A stretch of DNA of 64,000 nucleotides, taken from the NCBI RefSeq assembly GCF_900104675.1, contig NZ_LT629945.1, positions 2,594,756-2,658,755 of the forward strand, read 5' to 3'. The DNA is from Angelakisella massiliensis (GTDB taxonomy: Bacteria > Bacillota > Clostridia > Oscillospirales > Ruminococcaceae). Each line of letters opens with the position of its first letter. The stretch's first letter is position 1. Below the pieces are notes generated by a model. It did not search any database. It saw only the letters and a list, made by a program, of their open reading frames with translations, and had not been told where the DNA came from. Of the stretch, positions 25,381-34,419 are shown piece by piece. A program made the position numbers and the translations under genes.

Positions 25381-26367
25381 TTATGCCCGTCCATCCTGTG
25401 CCGCTCTCACCAGAATCTCTCTGGCGCTGCGCAGGATCCTGGTATCCTCCTCGATCCGGCTGCGCTGCTGCGCAATGGGAACGTCAATGAGCGCGTCAAA
25501 GGGATTGCGCATCTGGGCGCAGGTCACATACATGGTTTTGTCACAGAAAGCCAAATACACTTTTCCCTCCATGGCTTCCTGAAAAGCGGTGATGTGCTCC
25601 AAAACATGGGGTGTGAGGATATAAAAAGCGTTCTGCTCATTCTCCGCGAACACCAGAAAATTCTCGTTAAAGACGCTGTTTTCTGTCTGGATGTTCAGCG
25701 GTGCTGTGGTATTCTTGATTTCAGACAGTGCCTTTTTGGAAAACACCTGCACAAAACCCTGGCTGATTTTCCGGTCATCAAAGGTGGAAAAGGTCACGAT
25801 CTGTCCCTCAAACAAGGTATCCGGCAGGGAGCGGCGGCCATTTGCCTTCTTGCCGGTGAAAACATTGGCGGCCCGAAAACGAACGCCGTCCAATACTCCT
25901 CTCAGCTCATCGAAGCTTTTGTAAAAAACCTTTTCACCTTTGGGAATGAGATTCATCAGACACATTTCTTCATAGGAAAAGCCCCCCTGGGTGTTATACC
26001 GCAGCTCTGAAAAACCGGGAAGCTGCCGGATGGTATCCAGCACATACTTGTTTTTGAAGCTGAAATTGAAGCGGTCATAAGCCTTCTGCCATACCAGCAT
26101 CATATAGAACACATAGATGACTGCCGACAGAATAGCGGACATCATCAAATCACCCACCAGCATCCATAAACCGCCTGTGGAAACGGCATCTCCCCAGCCA
26201 TATTGGCCGATATAAAGAAATAAAAAACCTTCCTTCAGCAGGGAGAGCCCGGCAAACACCAAAAAACATACCGGCAGCAGCCTGCGCTGGATCTTATGTT
26301 TTTTCAGCGCTTCCTGCCGCAGCTTTTCCAGCTTGATGCCGCTGATATTCTGTTCCACCATTTCCAT
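25381..26367 (-). CDS. DUF3137-like membrane protein (copy 1)
   Basis: The 328-residue product has a basic N-terminal helix, two membrane segments (about 28-50 and 70-95) and a soluble beta-rich domain (about 110-305) that resembles DUF3137: DTLFEGQIVTFSTFDDRK, QTENSVFNENFLVFAENEQNAFYILTP in parts, then KVYLAFCDKTMYV. It has a clear paralogue 48 bases upstream (26415-27404). DUF3137 genes often sit next to lemA, as here, but no function is established. GAGAGGAAG precedes the start. Confidence 0.72.
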   Translation of the reverse strand: MEMVEQNISGIKLEKLRQEALKKHKIQRRLLPVCFLVFAGLSLLKEGFLFLYIGQYGWGDAVSTGGLWMLVGDLMMSAILSAVIYVFYMMLVWQKAYDRFNFSFKNKYVLDTIRQLPGFSELRYNTQGGFSYEEMCLMNLIPKGEKVFYKSFDELRGVLDGVRFRAANVFTGKKANGRRSLPDTLFEGQIVTFSTFDDRKISQGFVQVFSKKALSEIKNTTAPLNIQTENSVFNENFLVFAENEQNAFYILTPHVLEHITAFQEAMEGKVYLAFCDKTMYVTCAQMRNPFDALIDVPIAQQRSRIEEDTRILRSAREILVRAAQDGRA

Positions 26368-26414
26368 CTATCATTCTTCCTCTCTTTCTCTTGTATGACG
26401 CTCCTGTTACCACA

Positions 26415-27404
26415 TCAGGTGGTCAAATCCCCGGCTGTCCGGTCCCTGTCCTGTTCCAGATGGATCAGAATATCCCTGGCTTTTCTGACCATTTCCGCGG
26501 CCAGCCTGATGCTTCCCACTTGTTCCTCCAGGGGCAGCTCTTCTTTGGGCTCAAAGAGATTGGCTGCCTGCGCACAGCCCACATACAGGGATGTGCCGGA
26601 AAACACCAGGTACACTTTGTTCCCTATAAGCTCCGAAAACCTCAGAATATCTTCCATGACCCTGGGGGTGAGAATATAAAAAGCGTTCTGCTCATCCTGA
26701 GCATATACGGAAAACTTCTGGTTGAATGTCTCGTTTTCCGTCTGGACCTCATGGGGAAAGGTCAGCCCCTTGGTTTTTTCTCCGCTCCTTTTTGCCAACA
26801 CCTGCACAGGAGTTTCACTGACCTTCCGCTCATTGAACAGAGAAAAAATCATCACCTGTCCCTCGAAAAGCATGATATGGGACTGATACGGCGAAAAATC
26901 CAGCTGTGCGGCCCGGAAACGGATGCAATCATAGTTCCCCTCCCAGTAATCACAGGACCGGATCTCCGGCTGATTTGAGGCGGAGGGCAAGCAAGCTCTG
27001 CACAATTCCCGGGCGGGCAGGCTCCGGTCCGATATGTATCTCAGTTGGGAAAAACCAGGAAATTCCCGCAGCTTCATCAGCACATATTTGTTTTTATAGT
27101 TTTGAGCAAATTCATCACAGGGCTTGCCGGCAATCCATACCACGCAAAGATATACGAGCAGAGACACCAAAAAGGATATAAGTATCCCTCCCAGGGTCAT
27201 GGCAGCCAGACCAATGAAGAAATCCCCTGATACCCCCGCCGGCAAAACAAGAATCAGGCCATAAACGGACCAGGCCAACGTCCCCAGAGTACCGGCGCCG
27301 AAGATTCCCAGGCGTATTCCCTTTGCGATCCTCATTCTGCGCTGAGCCTTCTTCCGCAGCCGCTCCAGCTTTACCTCGCTGATATTTTGCTGGACCATCG
27401 CCAT
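26415..27404 (-). CDS. DUF3137-like membrane protein (copy 2)
   Basis: The 329-residue product shares start (MVQQNISEVKLERLRKKA), two membrane segments, and the FYILTP and KVYLVFSG segments with the downstream copy at 25381-26367. This indicates duplication followed by clear divergence. I chose the ATG at 27404, since GGAGG (27413-27417) lies 8 bases upstream of it; a TTG at 27419 overlaps that site. It lies 39 bases after the DUF1266 copy 2 gene. Confidence 0.72.
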   Translation of the reverse strand: MAMVQQNISEVKLERLRKKAQRRMRIAKGIRLGIFGAGTLGTLAWSVYGLILVLPAGVSGDFFIGLAAMTLGGILISFLVSLLVYLCVVWIAGKPCDEFAQNYKNKYVLMKLREFPGFSQLRYISDRSLPARELCRACLPSASNQPEIRSCDYWEGNYDCIRFRAAQLDFSPYQSHIMLFEGQVMIFSLFNERKVSETPVQVLAKRSGEKTKGLTFPHEVQTENETFNQKFSVYAQDEQNAFYILTPRVMEDILRFSELIGNKVYLVFSGTSLYVGCAQAANLFEPKEELPLEEQVGSIRLAAEMVRKARDILIHLEQDRDRTAGDLTT

Positions 27405-27443
27405 CTTTGCTTCCTCCAATGTACCCTGTCACGAGGGCTATTT

Positions 27444-28331
27444 TTAATCATAATGCTGATACGCGGGCATGATGCCATACTGATCGGTGATCACTTTTTT
27501 GGACAGAGGGGTATCAAAGGCAATGGTGACATAAGGGATTTTTTCATAGGGCTTTTCTCCCCGCCAAAGCTTCTCATACAATTCCCACCGTTTGGCCGTT
27601 ACGGAATCGGGGTCACCAGCATCTTCCCGTTTCCAATACTGGAACCCCAGGAGGTAGCTTTCCATCATTTCCTCCCAGTTCTGAAAAACCGCCTGGGCTT
27701 TCTTTGCTCCCTCCACACCGATTTCCAGCACCTCTTCCATGGAAAGATAACCGGCAAAATAACAGTTTTGGCAATTATAAGCGGCCCGCCCCACATCCCA
27801 GCCTAAAAGAGCGTCTTGCCCATATCTCCGGTACGCCACCAGCATCTTGGGAAGAAAACTGTCCTCACTGGCTTTGGGATTCTCCTGCTTTGCCACTTCG
27901 ATCAGCTGTCTTTCAGAATAACCGGCATACATCATCTCCAGCTGGCGCATTTCCCAGTCATACTGCCGCCGCATACCGGTGTGTATCAGAGAAGTCATTT
28001 TCTCCAGGGCGCTGTCGTGGCCCTGAATTCCCCAATAATTCCAAAGCATTTTTTTGATATTGGCAACCAAATTTTCGTCCCGCTCTGCCCCTGGATAAAA
28101 AATGCCTCCCATATACCGGAAATTATTTTTATTCCAGGCAAGCAGGATGGAGCCCGCTGTATTCATCCATTGGAGCGTGGGGGACAAGGAAGTGGAGGTG
28201 TCCCCTTTTTGCTCCCTCGTTTTGTGAAAGCGAAAATAGAGGACGCGAATGGTCCAGAACAATGCCACGATTGCCACAGGCATCAGAATGATCTTTAAAA
28301 TCGTTGATGTGACCTCCGGTGGAACCGACAC
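27444..28331 (-). CDS. DUF1266 domain protein with N-terminal membrane anchor (copy 2)
   Basis: The 295-residue product starts at a GTG 9 bases after AAGGAGG. It has one membrane segment (about 9-30) and a DUF1266 domain (about 75-275): WGIQGHDSALEKM, GWDVGRAAYNCQNCYFAGY, NWEEMMESYLLGFQYW. It is paralogous to 24401-25339. It begins 14 bases after the lemA-like gene, so the lemA, DUF1266 and DUF3137 genes form one transcription unit. Confidence 0.8.
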   Translation of the reverse strand: MSVPPEVTSTILKIILMPVAIVALFWTIRVLYFRFHKTREQKGDTSTSLSPTLQWMNTAGSILLAWNKNNFRYMGGIFYPGAERDENLVANIKKMLWNYWGIQGHDSALEKMTSLIHTGMRRQYDWEMRQLEMMYAGYSERQLIEVAKQENPKASEDSFLPKMLVAYRRYGQDALLGWDVGRAAYNCQNCYFAGYLSMEEVLEIGVEGAKKAQAVFQNWEEMMESYLLGFQYWKREDAGDPDSVTAKRWELYEKLWRGEKPYEKIPYVTIAFDTPLSKKVITDQYGIMPAYQHYD

Positions 28332-28345
28332 AGCATCACGCCTCC

Positions 28346-29093
28346 TTAAAACTGTACCTTGAATTCTCTTTTCTTTTCCTCCACAGCGTAAAATTTGGCT
28401 TCCTTCATGCCATGGAGCTTGGCTACCACCAAGTAAGGGAAGGTGGCGATTCTCTGGTTATACATGGACACATTGGCGTTATACAGCCGCCGGGCAGCCT
28501 GGAGGTGTTCCTCCGTGTCAAAAATATCCCGCTGAAAATGCTCCATGGATATAAAGGAATACAGCGTTGGATACTGCTCTGCCAGCGCGTTGATGGAGGA
28601 GTTTACCCCGCTCAGTCCCTGCTGGACAGAGGTAAGCAGTCCCAGCTTCCGGTCCAGGCTGATCTGATGTCCGGTCAGGTCGCTGGCGGCGTTTTCCACA
28701 GACTCCTGCCCGTCAGCACCACCCTGGCCCCGCTGCTGCTCCAGCTGCTGACGGATTTGCTGCATTTGCTTCTGCTGCTCCATAATGGTCTCCCCAATGG
28801 TCTTGACCGCTTCCTTGGACAGCGCCTTTTTTTTCCTCGAACGCCGCTTCGTCCAGTTCCTTTCCTGTGCGGATGGCTGTAATTTGAGTATACACCTCAT
28901 GCTCATGCCGGAGGAACTTCTTCACCGCTTCGATTTCCTCCGATAGAAGATCGTATCGTTTTTCCAGGGCGACATCAATGCCGGCACTGCCTTCCTCCAC
29001 TTTGACAGAAAGCCGCCGCAGACGGTTATATGCCTTGATGTAAAAAACAATGAGCACCACAATGACCGCAGCCGCTAAAATCAGAATTTCCAT
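28346..29093 (-). pseudogene. lemA: lemA family gene with a +1 frameshift in an A8 tract
   Basis: The first frame (29093 downward) gives a membrane helix and the LemA start (KAYNRLRRLSVKVEEG, then GIDVALEKRYDLL and VKKFLRHEHEVY). The second frame, to 28346, gives the LemA end (ALAEQYPTLYSFI, DTEEHLQAARRLYNANV, YNQRIATFPYLVVAKL). They join at eight A residues on the minus strand (plus-strand T at 28827-28834). With seven, the two frames fuse into one protein of about 248 residues with no loss. Either the gene is disrupted, slippage restores it, or the extra base is a sequencing error. LemA proteins are single-pass membrane proteins of unclear role. In between is a Gln-rich coiled coil (QQKQMQQIRQQLEQQRG). 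Confidence 0.8.
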
Positions 29094-29119
29094 CCCATCT
29101 CTTCCTTCCTGTTGAGTAT

Positions 29120-29563
29120 TTATTCTTTTTCATCGGGGTATCGCATATGGGGTTCCATGCCCTGTTGCTTTTTCTTCTTTAAATTCCAAAGACCGCGAAT
29201 AAAGCAGTATGCTGTGAAAAGCAGCATCCCGGCAAAAATCAGACAAAGCTCCTGCTTCGTCCCCGGATCTTTTACAAAAAGCAGACACAATATAAAGCCC
29301 CCAACCATCAGCAGGGCAACAAGTAAAAATGATAAACAAAAAGCCGCCCGCACTATTTTGGGATCATTTGTCCGCCATGTGATCTGCACCCGGTGTCCCT
29401 TGAATTTGCCGCTGCTGAACATTCCGAACTTATCCCTGCTTCCGGAAAAAGTCCGAAACTCCTTGCCGCTGACAAAGCCATCCTCCGGTGTTTGGGTGAC
29501 TTTTTCCACTGTGGTACAGCAGCCGTCCTCATGCTGCCTTTGCCGCAAAATTTCCCGCTTCAT
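29120..29563 (-). CDS. Hypothetical membrane protein
   Basis: The 147-residue product has a soluble N-terminal half (about 1-75) and two membrane segments near the C-terminus (about 82-105 and 113-132), ending in a Lys-rich tail. It is not recognised. The ATG at 29563 follows AAAGGCGGG; the open frame continues 125 codons further upstream, but that part has no coding character. It is the first gene of the lemA/DUF1266/DUF3137 unit. Confidence 0.6.
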   Translation of the reverse strand: MKREILRQRQHEDGCCTTVEKVTQTPEDGFVSGKEFRTFSGSRDKFGMFSSGKFKGHRVQITWRTNDPKIVRAAFCLSFLLVALLMVGGFILCLLFVKDPGTKQELCLIFAGMLLFTAYCFIRGLWNLKKKKQQGMEPHMRYPDEKE

Positions 29564-30054
29564 CGGTACCCGCCTTTCTTTCTGGCTATATGCTGTTTTC
29601 ACCAAGTCATCATCCTGGATCAGCGCGCTTTTCCAAGGCTTTGCAGCTCTCCTCCCATGTACGGAGGGCAAACTGCGGACAGGTAGCTGAAAAAATTCAG
29701 CTGTTTTCCATTCTGCTTTTCCCTGCATCGGTCTATGAAGCAGATTGAAGACTTTATGCTGCAAGCTGCAAAGGCACCTTGCTTTTCGCTTTATGAATAT
29801 GTACTCTTCAGCAGACAAAAGGGCCCTCGTTTTTTCCGGGACAGGCCTGCTCCCAGCAATATTTTTTCTTTTGCGAGAACGGAAAACCGTATCATCGGCC
29901 TTACCAGGAAAACTTCCGAGGGCCCTGTCAGTCAGCATGAATGAGGTGGCTGGAAGGCTTCATACCGCAGCGCTCAAACTTCTTTCACCCGCTCCATATG
30001 AGAACTGCTCCTCATAAACCACAGACTAAATCCATCCTGGTTCCGGCAATGTTT
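29564..30054. other. Intergenic region between accessory sub-clusters
   Basis: No gene is convincing in these 491 bases; short frames on both strands lack ribosome binding sites. A 9-base inverted repeat GGGCCCTCG (29821-29829) / CGAGGGCCC (29918-29926) encloses 88 bases, and T-rich tracts at 29862-29880 could be part of a terminator or leader. The promoter of the minus-strand unit starting at 29563 must lie here. Confidence 0.4.
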
Positions 30055-31308
30055 TTATCGCCGGACCCACTTGCCGCCGAAGAAGGTCTTCTTATAGTGC
30101 TTCAGCTCCTCCTGAGCCTGGGAATGGTCTCCAGCCTTTTGCAGCAGTGCCACGCCTTTCTGGATATCCTCCGGTCCGCCCAAGCCTCTGGCATAAAGAT
30201 AGCCCAAAAGATAAAAGGCGTTTTTGCTCTGCCAGTCCACCATCTCCAAAAACTTCCGGGCAAGGGCATAGTCCTGCTGTGTGCCGTATCCGTGAGCGTA
30301 GCAGGAACCCAGGTAATAGGCGCCCCAATTGTTTGTGGTATCCTGATCGTATGCCCATTTGAGAAGCTGGAATGCCTTTGCATAGTCCTGAGGAACACCT
30401 TTTCCATCATAATACAGCGCTCCCAGCCGGTTGCTGCATCCTATCCGATGGAACTGCGCCTCTTCCAGGCCCTTTTTGTAATATTCCGCGGCTTTGGCAG
30501 CATCAGTCTCCACACCCTGTCCCAATTCGTAGGCCACGCCCAGATAGTAGCAGACATTCACTTCTCCGCCTTCCAAAGCCTTTTTCAGCCACCGGAAGGC
30601 TTCATCATACTGCTTTTCCTGCCGCAGCTGGGCACCATAATTATACTGATAGTTGGGATAGCCATACTCCGCACCAATGCGGTTGATGTCCTGGGCCTTC
30701 TCAGGCTGGGGCAGTACCAGATCCTCGTCTCCGTTTTGATAATAATGTTTCAGGTTATTGCCGCCCCAGAACACACCGCCCCGGAAAGCCTTCCAGAACC
30801 AATCCTCACATTTGACAATATTTTCTCTCAGGTAGCTGCGCAGCTCCTCCTGGCTGGCAAAATCATTTTTGTCTTTTCCCTGGATGCTGATAAAATCCCA
30901 CCAAAAATAGGAATTGCCGATGGTGTATTGGCAGAAAGGTTCTCCTGCCTGGGCCTTGGCCAGAACTTCATCAAAGGCCTCCTGCAAGCTGGCAAAAGGC
31001 ATTTTCTGCATCAATTCCGGGGTCAGCTCTCTGGAACGGAGCGCTACCAGCACACCAATGGCACTGCCCTGCTCCACAGATTTATGGAGAAGCTTGGTCG
31101 CTTTGAGGTCATCTTCCGGAAAATGATGGCCGTCCCATACATACTGGTCACCGCAGTAGCAGCGGGCCAGCAGACAGCTGGCATCTCCATCTCCCGCGGC
31201 GGAGGCTTGCTCCAAATTTCTCATCGCCTCCTGTCCCCGGCCGGTCCACATCTGATAATAGATGTCCCGAAGCGCCTGTTCCACTGTGTCACTGAAAAAA
31301 CGTCCCAT
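30055..31308 (-). CDS. Sel1-repeat (TPR-like) protein
   Basis: The 417-residue product has no signal peptide and contains several Sel1-like repeats: YYLGVAYELGQGVETDAAKA, LGALYYDGKGVPQDYAKA, YYLGSCYAHGYGTQQDYALA and LLGYLYARGLGGPEDIQKG between about residues 235 and 400, with weaker copies before. Such solenoids bind partner proteins and are frequent next to secretion or toxin-immunity loci. AAAGGAG lies before the ATG. It is the first downstream neighbour of the frameshifted DUF2185 gene, 75 bases away across a hairpin. Confidence 0.88.
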   Translation of the reverse strand: MGRFFSDTVEQALRDIYYQMWTGRGQEAMRNLEQASAAGDGDASCLLARCYCGDQYVWDGHHFPEDDLKATKLLHKSVEQGSAIGVLVALRSRELTPELMQKMPFASLQEAFDEVLAKAQAGEPFCQYTIGNSYFWWDFISIQGKDKNDFASQEELRSYLRENIVKCEDWFWKAFRGGVFWGGNNLKHYYQNGDEDLVLPQPEKAQDINRIGAEYGYPNYQYNYGAQLRQEKQYDEAFRWLKKALEGGEVNVCYYLGVAYELGQGVETDAAKAAEYYKKGLEEAQFHRIGCSNRLGALYYDGKGVPQDYAKAFQLLKWAYDQDTTNNWGAYYLGSCYAHGYGTQQDYALARKFLEMVDWQSKNAFYLLGYLYARGLGGPEDIQKGVALLQKAGDHSQAQEELKHYKKTFFGGKWVRR

Positions 31309-31340
31309 AATCGTTTGCTCCTTTGTTGGTTTGTGTTATG

Positions 31341-31367
31341 GATTACTCCTTGATGTAAGGAGTAATC
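31341..31367 (-). repeat. 11-bp perfect inverted repeat upstream of the Sel1 gene
   Basis: GATTACTCCTT (31341-31351) and AAGGAGTAATC (31357-31367) are perfect arms around a 5-base loop, without a T-run. The AAGGAG in one arm is a ribosome-binding-site sequence with no start codon near it, so the hairpin may be regulatory or an operator. Confidence 0.35.
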
Positions 31368-31383
31368 GTTTGATGTAATGTGT

Positions 31384-32173
31384 TCAGCGTTTGACTGTGT
31401 AGATTTCCCGGTCCAACCGATCCACTTCAAACTGATCTGATGATACACGGATCAGTCTTATTCCCACCGGACGGTCCAGGTATATGAAAATATCCGGGTC
31501 CAGCCGCTGCCATACCAATCCCACCGGCAGCAGCTGGATGTTGTGATAATCATCCAAATAGCCTTCTTCCTCCGTTCCGGAGGCAAAAAAACCACCCGCT
31601 GTCCTGGTCATTATAGGGTTCATTTCGCTCCATATATCCAACTTTCCAGCCCTCTTCCAGGATCTTTTTGGAGACACAGGCACTTTGGCTCAGCAGCATA
31701 CGCCGGTTTCTCATCGCCGTGTAGCTTTCCTGTCGGCTTTGAAACTCCGCTACAGCATCGGAGGAAACATCCACATCTGTGTTCATGGTCTCGATATCAG
31801 CGTCCCAGAGCCGCTTGTCATCCGCCTCCCTCCGCAAAAGGACAGCCAGTTCCATCAATTCCTGCTCTGCGGCTTCCACCGGAACTGTCACCTGCTTCAA
31901 AAACTGCTTGCCCTGTTCACTGTAAAGAAACACATCTGCTGTGCCGCTGCGGTTGAGGTGCAGCTTGACTGCGCCCAAATTGTCTTTATCATCGTAAAAT
32001 ACCATAAAGGACGGCAAACGGTCGTTGACATACCAGTCAAACTCTGTTCCGTTCTGCCCATTCATATAAAAAAGAGCGCCACCCTTTTCCAGTTCTTTGT
32101 CTGTAACTGCCGGCAGCCATTGGTTCCGCTGCCGGTCCACGACCGCGCGAAGCTCCTTTAAAATTCGGTTCAT
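31384..32173 (-). pseudogene. DUF2185 (Imm33-type) protein gene with a frameshift in a T7 tract
   Basis: From the ATG at 32173 (GGAG 8 bases upstream) the frame encodes an N-terminal domain and then ACVSKKILEEGWKVGYM, NDQDSGWFF. After seven T residues on the minus strand (plus-strand A at 31585-31591), the family continues in another frame as ASGTEEEGYLDDYHN, LLPVGLVWQRLDPDI. With six T the two parts join cleanly as DSGWFFASGTEEEGYLDD into a 262-residue protein carrying a C-terminal DUF2185 domain, known as a candidate immunity family. As read, translation ends about 25 residues after the shift. This is either true decay or a homopolymer error. Confidence 0.75.
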
Positions 32174-32335
32174 AACATCCACTCCATAGGCCTTTACTTT
32201 TCCGCAAAAGGGGTTCTCCAAATTCTCCAACCTGATGAATAGTTTATATCCTGCGGTTCGTTCTTTCTGATTCGGAATTATGAGAGTATGGCCAACCCTT
32301 CGCCATTGTGTCTGCCTGATAAGCAGGAGGCAGCA

Positions 32336-32998
32336 TTACAGATATGATTTGGACCTTCTCATATCGGTAACCAAATCCTCATTACCGTCCGCCTTCATCA
32401 GCTCAATGAGCTTGGGAAGATTATTGGGGTCCTCAATAATCGCCTGAAGTTCCGACTGGGTGATCCCTACCAGCTGAATGAATTCAGTCTTTCCATATAC
32501 GGATATCTGCGTCTGTGCCTCTGTATCCCTCACCAGCAAAAGCGCTGTGATCAAAGAATCCGAACCCATTTGCAGCGGGGTTCCATTGCCCTTCACATAT
32601 TGATTGGGCTCAAAGAAACGCTCGGTCTTATAGGTATATCTTGCCAGATTGGACATCATATCAATGGCCCACATACAGTTCTTTGTGTCGGTTTCCTTCA
32701 GCTTCATGGTCATTTCATAGCCCCAGCCATTCCACTGGCCGCCAAAGGCATCCTCATCACCGTAAAGCACGGTCATCCCATAAGTAACCAAATGTTTATA
32801 ACCTTTTGGGGAGCTGTATATGGAAAAACCATCCAAATATTCATCGCCGCCCATCATCGCCCTTGAGGTGAGAACTGTTCCGAAATGTTCCGGCTGCTGT
32901 CCTGGATAAAGCTTTTCAAAAGCGTCATCAATAGCTTGCCAGCCTGGGGAATAATTTTCGTCTTCTCTTAAGCGGGCCAGGAACTCTTCTTTTGTCAT
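32336..32998 (-). CDS. Suppressor-of-fused (SUFU) domain protein
   Basis: The 220-residue product has the SUFU-like fold: PGWQAIDDAFEKLYPGQQPEHFGTV in parts, LDGFSIYSS, HLVTYGMT, GYEMTMKL and a long C-terminal helix-strand part with SLITALLLVRD. Bacterial SUFU proteins are predicted immunity proteins of contact-dependent and polymorphic toxin systems. GGAGGAAAGACG precedes the ATG. It stands in an array with DUF2185, SMI1/KNR4 and WapI-like genes. Confidence 0.85.
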   Translation of the reverse strand: MTKEEFLARLREDENYSPGWQAIDDAFEKLYPGQQPEHFGTVLTSRAMMGGDEYLDGFSIYSSPKGYKHLVTYGMTVLYGDEDAFGGQWNGWGYEMTMKLKETDTKNCMWAIDMMSNLARYTYKTERFFEPNQYVKGNGTPLQMGSDSLITALLLVRDTEAQTQISVYGKTEFIQLVGITQSELQAIIEDPNNLPKLIELMKADGNEDLVTDMRRSKSYL

Positions 32999-33077
32999 CG
33001 TCTTTCCTCCAGTTCCGATTTACCTTGAGGTTTTCATCCCTCTCACCATGCCTGTCTGTCAGGGCCAGTCTCCTCAC

Positions 33078-33395
33078 TCAAAGCTCCATTTTCTCATAAC
33101 CGGAAACATCCACGCTTTGGAGATGATAAGCTGCGAAGAAGCAGGCAATCGCCACACACACATCGGACACCACCCGTTCCCACAGGCAAGGGCTGCCGTG
33201 AACAGGAGCACCGATCTCTACCATGTATTTGCCCTGATCCGGGCCATCCGGCTGCTGCTTTTTACTCCACCACACAATGAGAAGGATAAAAGGAACAGCA
33301 ATCAGACGCAGCAGCACCAGCAACAGAATGCAGATCGCCAAACTCCATGACCATTTAAGATAAAAACCTTTCTTCCCTGTTTCCTTCGTCTCCAC
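33078..33395 (-). CDS. Small membrane protein
   Basis: The 105-residue product starts at a GTG after AGGGGATCTT. It has one strong membrane segment (about 17-43, from WSLAICILLLVLLRL) followed by a basic stretch and a second weak hydrophobic segment (about 78-92). It is not recognised. It begins 8 bases after the preceding gene's stop, so the two are coupled. Confidence 0.55.
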   Translation of the reverse strand: METKETGKKGFYLKWSWSLAICILLLVLLRLIAVPFILLIVWWSKKQQPDGPDQGKYMVEIGAPVHGSPCLWERVVSDVCVAIACFFAAYHLQSVDVSGYEKMEL

Positions 33396-33403
33396 AAGAT
33401 CCC

Positions 33404-33820
33404 CTACCTGTCCAAATAATCCCTGTACTGATGAAAAAGCTCTTTGGCAAAGTGCCTTAAACAGGTTTGATCAAATTCGTTTTTGAAGGACAACTGCTGC
33501 TGTGAGCATTTATGATGCAGTACTCCCGCTGCTTCAATATAGCCCCATTTTACAGCCTGGAACTCTATAAAATCTCCCATTCCATAGGGTTCTTCCAATC
33601 TGGCCTTTCCTGACAACGTCTCATACAATTGACACAGCTCTTTGGAAAAGCGCGCAAGAGCCTTGATTCCGATATCCATTGTCGTCACTGCGGAAAAACC
33701 ATCGCTGCATACGCTTACAGTCAATATGGTATTCACCGGATATTCCAGATCCTCTTCAAATGTCTTGCATTCCAACTTCAGTTCAAACGTATCCGCAGTC
33801 AGTTCGTGTACCCTGGCCAA
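33404..33820 (-). CDS. WapI-like possible immunity protein
   Basis: The 138-residue product starts at a TTG after AGAGGGGG. It has an N-terminal beta-rich part (FELKLECKTFEEDLEYPVNT, then VSVCSDGFSAVTTMDI) and a helical end with CLRHFAKEL. The layout resembles small immunity proteins of the WapI kind, but similarity is weak and I rely partly on context: SUFU and SMI1/KNR4 genes on either side. Confidence 0.5.
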   Translation of the reverse strand: MARVHELTADTFELKLECKTFEEDLEYPVNTILTVSVCSDGFSAVTTMDIGIKALARFSKELCQLYETLSGKARLEEPYGMGDFIEFQAVKWGYIEAAGVLHHKCSQQQLSFKNEFDQTCLRHFAKELFHQYRDYLDR

Positions 33821-33864
33821 AGCTGTCCCCCTCTTCGGTTCGGTGAACGGTGGAAAACCGGAGC

Positions 33865-34419
33865 TTATCCATAAACATAATCTTTAAAATAATCTGTTTC
33901 GTCCTGATGGTCCAACCACAATTCAAACCACCCTAAAAAATCCTGCCGCTCACAGCAGGGTTGAACGCCCATTCCGGAAAAGCTCCACACCTCTCCCCGA
34001 CACTTTCCCGTAACAATCAAATTATACGTCATACCATCCCCAACATCAATCAGCTCGATATTGCCTTGGAACGCTTTTTCTGCTATTTCTTTTTCAATTA
34101 TATTTTGTCTTTCACCATATCTTCCGTCCTCATCTTCCCAGATCCACTCTTCTTCCAGCCGGAAGGGCTTGGACAGATCTTTTCTCTCCATATCCTCCAG
34201 CCCATTGAGTTTAAAACCGTCAAGCATCTCCTCGCAGCCATTTCCCACCTGTTTTAAAAACATACGGTATGCTTGGGGCAGCTGAACATGGCAGCTCTCT
34301 TCAAATGCTGTAATGACTTCTTCTGAGAGGCACCGGCCCATTTCAATCTTTGCTGCGGCTGTTTTGGTGCGAATACGGGCAATTATTTTTTCATAATCCT
34401 TTGGCGCGTAAACAGGCAT
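33865..34419 (-). CDS. SMI1/KNR4 family protein
   Basis: The 184-residue product has the SMI1/KNR4 fold: EEVITAFEESCHVQLPQAYRMFLKQVGNG, then a domain core with NIELIDVGDGMTYNLIVTG, GEVWSFSG and a C-terminal FLGWFELWL helix. Family members are widespread immunity proteins against nuclease and other toxins. The ATG at 34419 follows AAAGGAACG; the open frame extends 50 codons upstream without coding character. It is the first gene of the minus-strand immunity-like array. Confidence 0.85.
   Translation of the reverse strand: MPVYAPKDYEKIIARIRTKTAAAKIEMGRCLSEEVITAFEESCHVQLPQAYRMFLKQVGNGCEEMLDGFKLNGLEDMERKDLSKPFRLEEEWIWEDEDGRYGERQNIIEKEIAEKAFQGNIELIDVGDGMTYNLIVTGKCRGEVWSFSGMGVQPCCERQDFLGWFELWLDHQDETDYFKDYVYG

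Noticed and set aside
29821-29930. T-box or riboswitch in the gap between accessory sub-clusters
   Set aside because: A distant inverted repeat exists, but no T-box sequence, specifier loop or terminator-antiterminator pair is visible.
29564-29938. N-terminal extension of the 147-residue membrane protein
   Set aside because: The extension has no start signal and no coding character; an ATG with a ribosome binding site lies at 29563.
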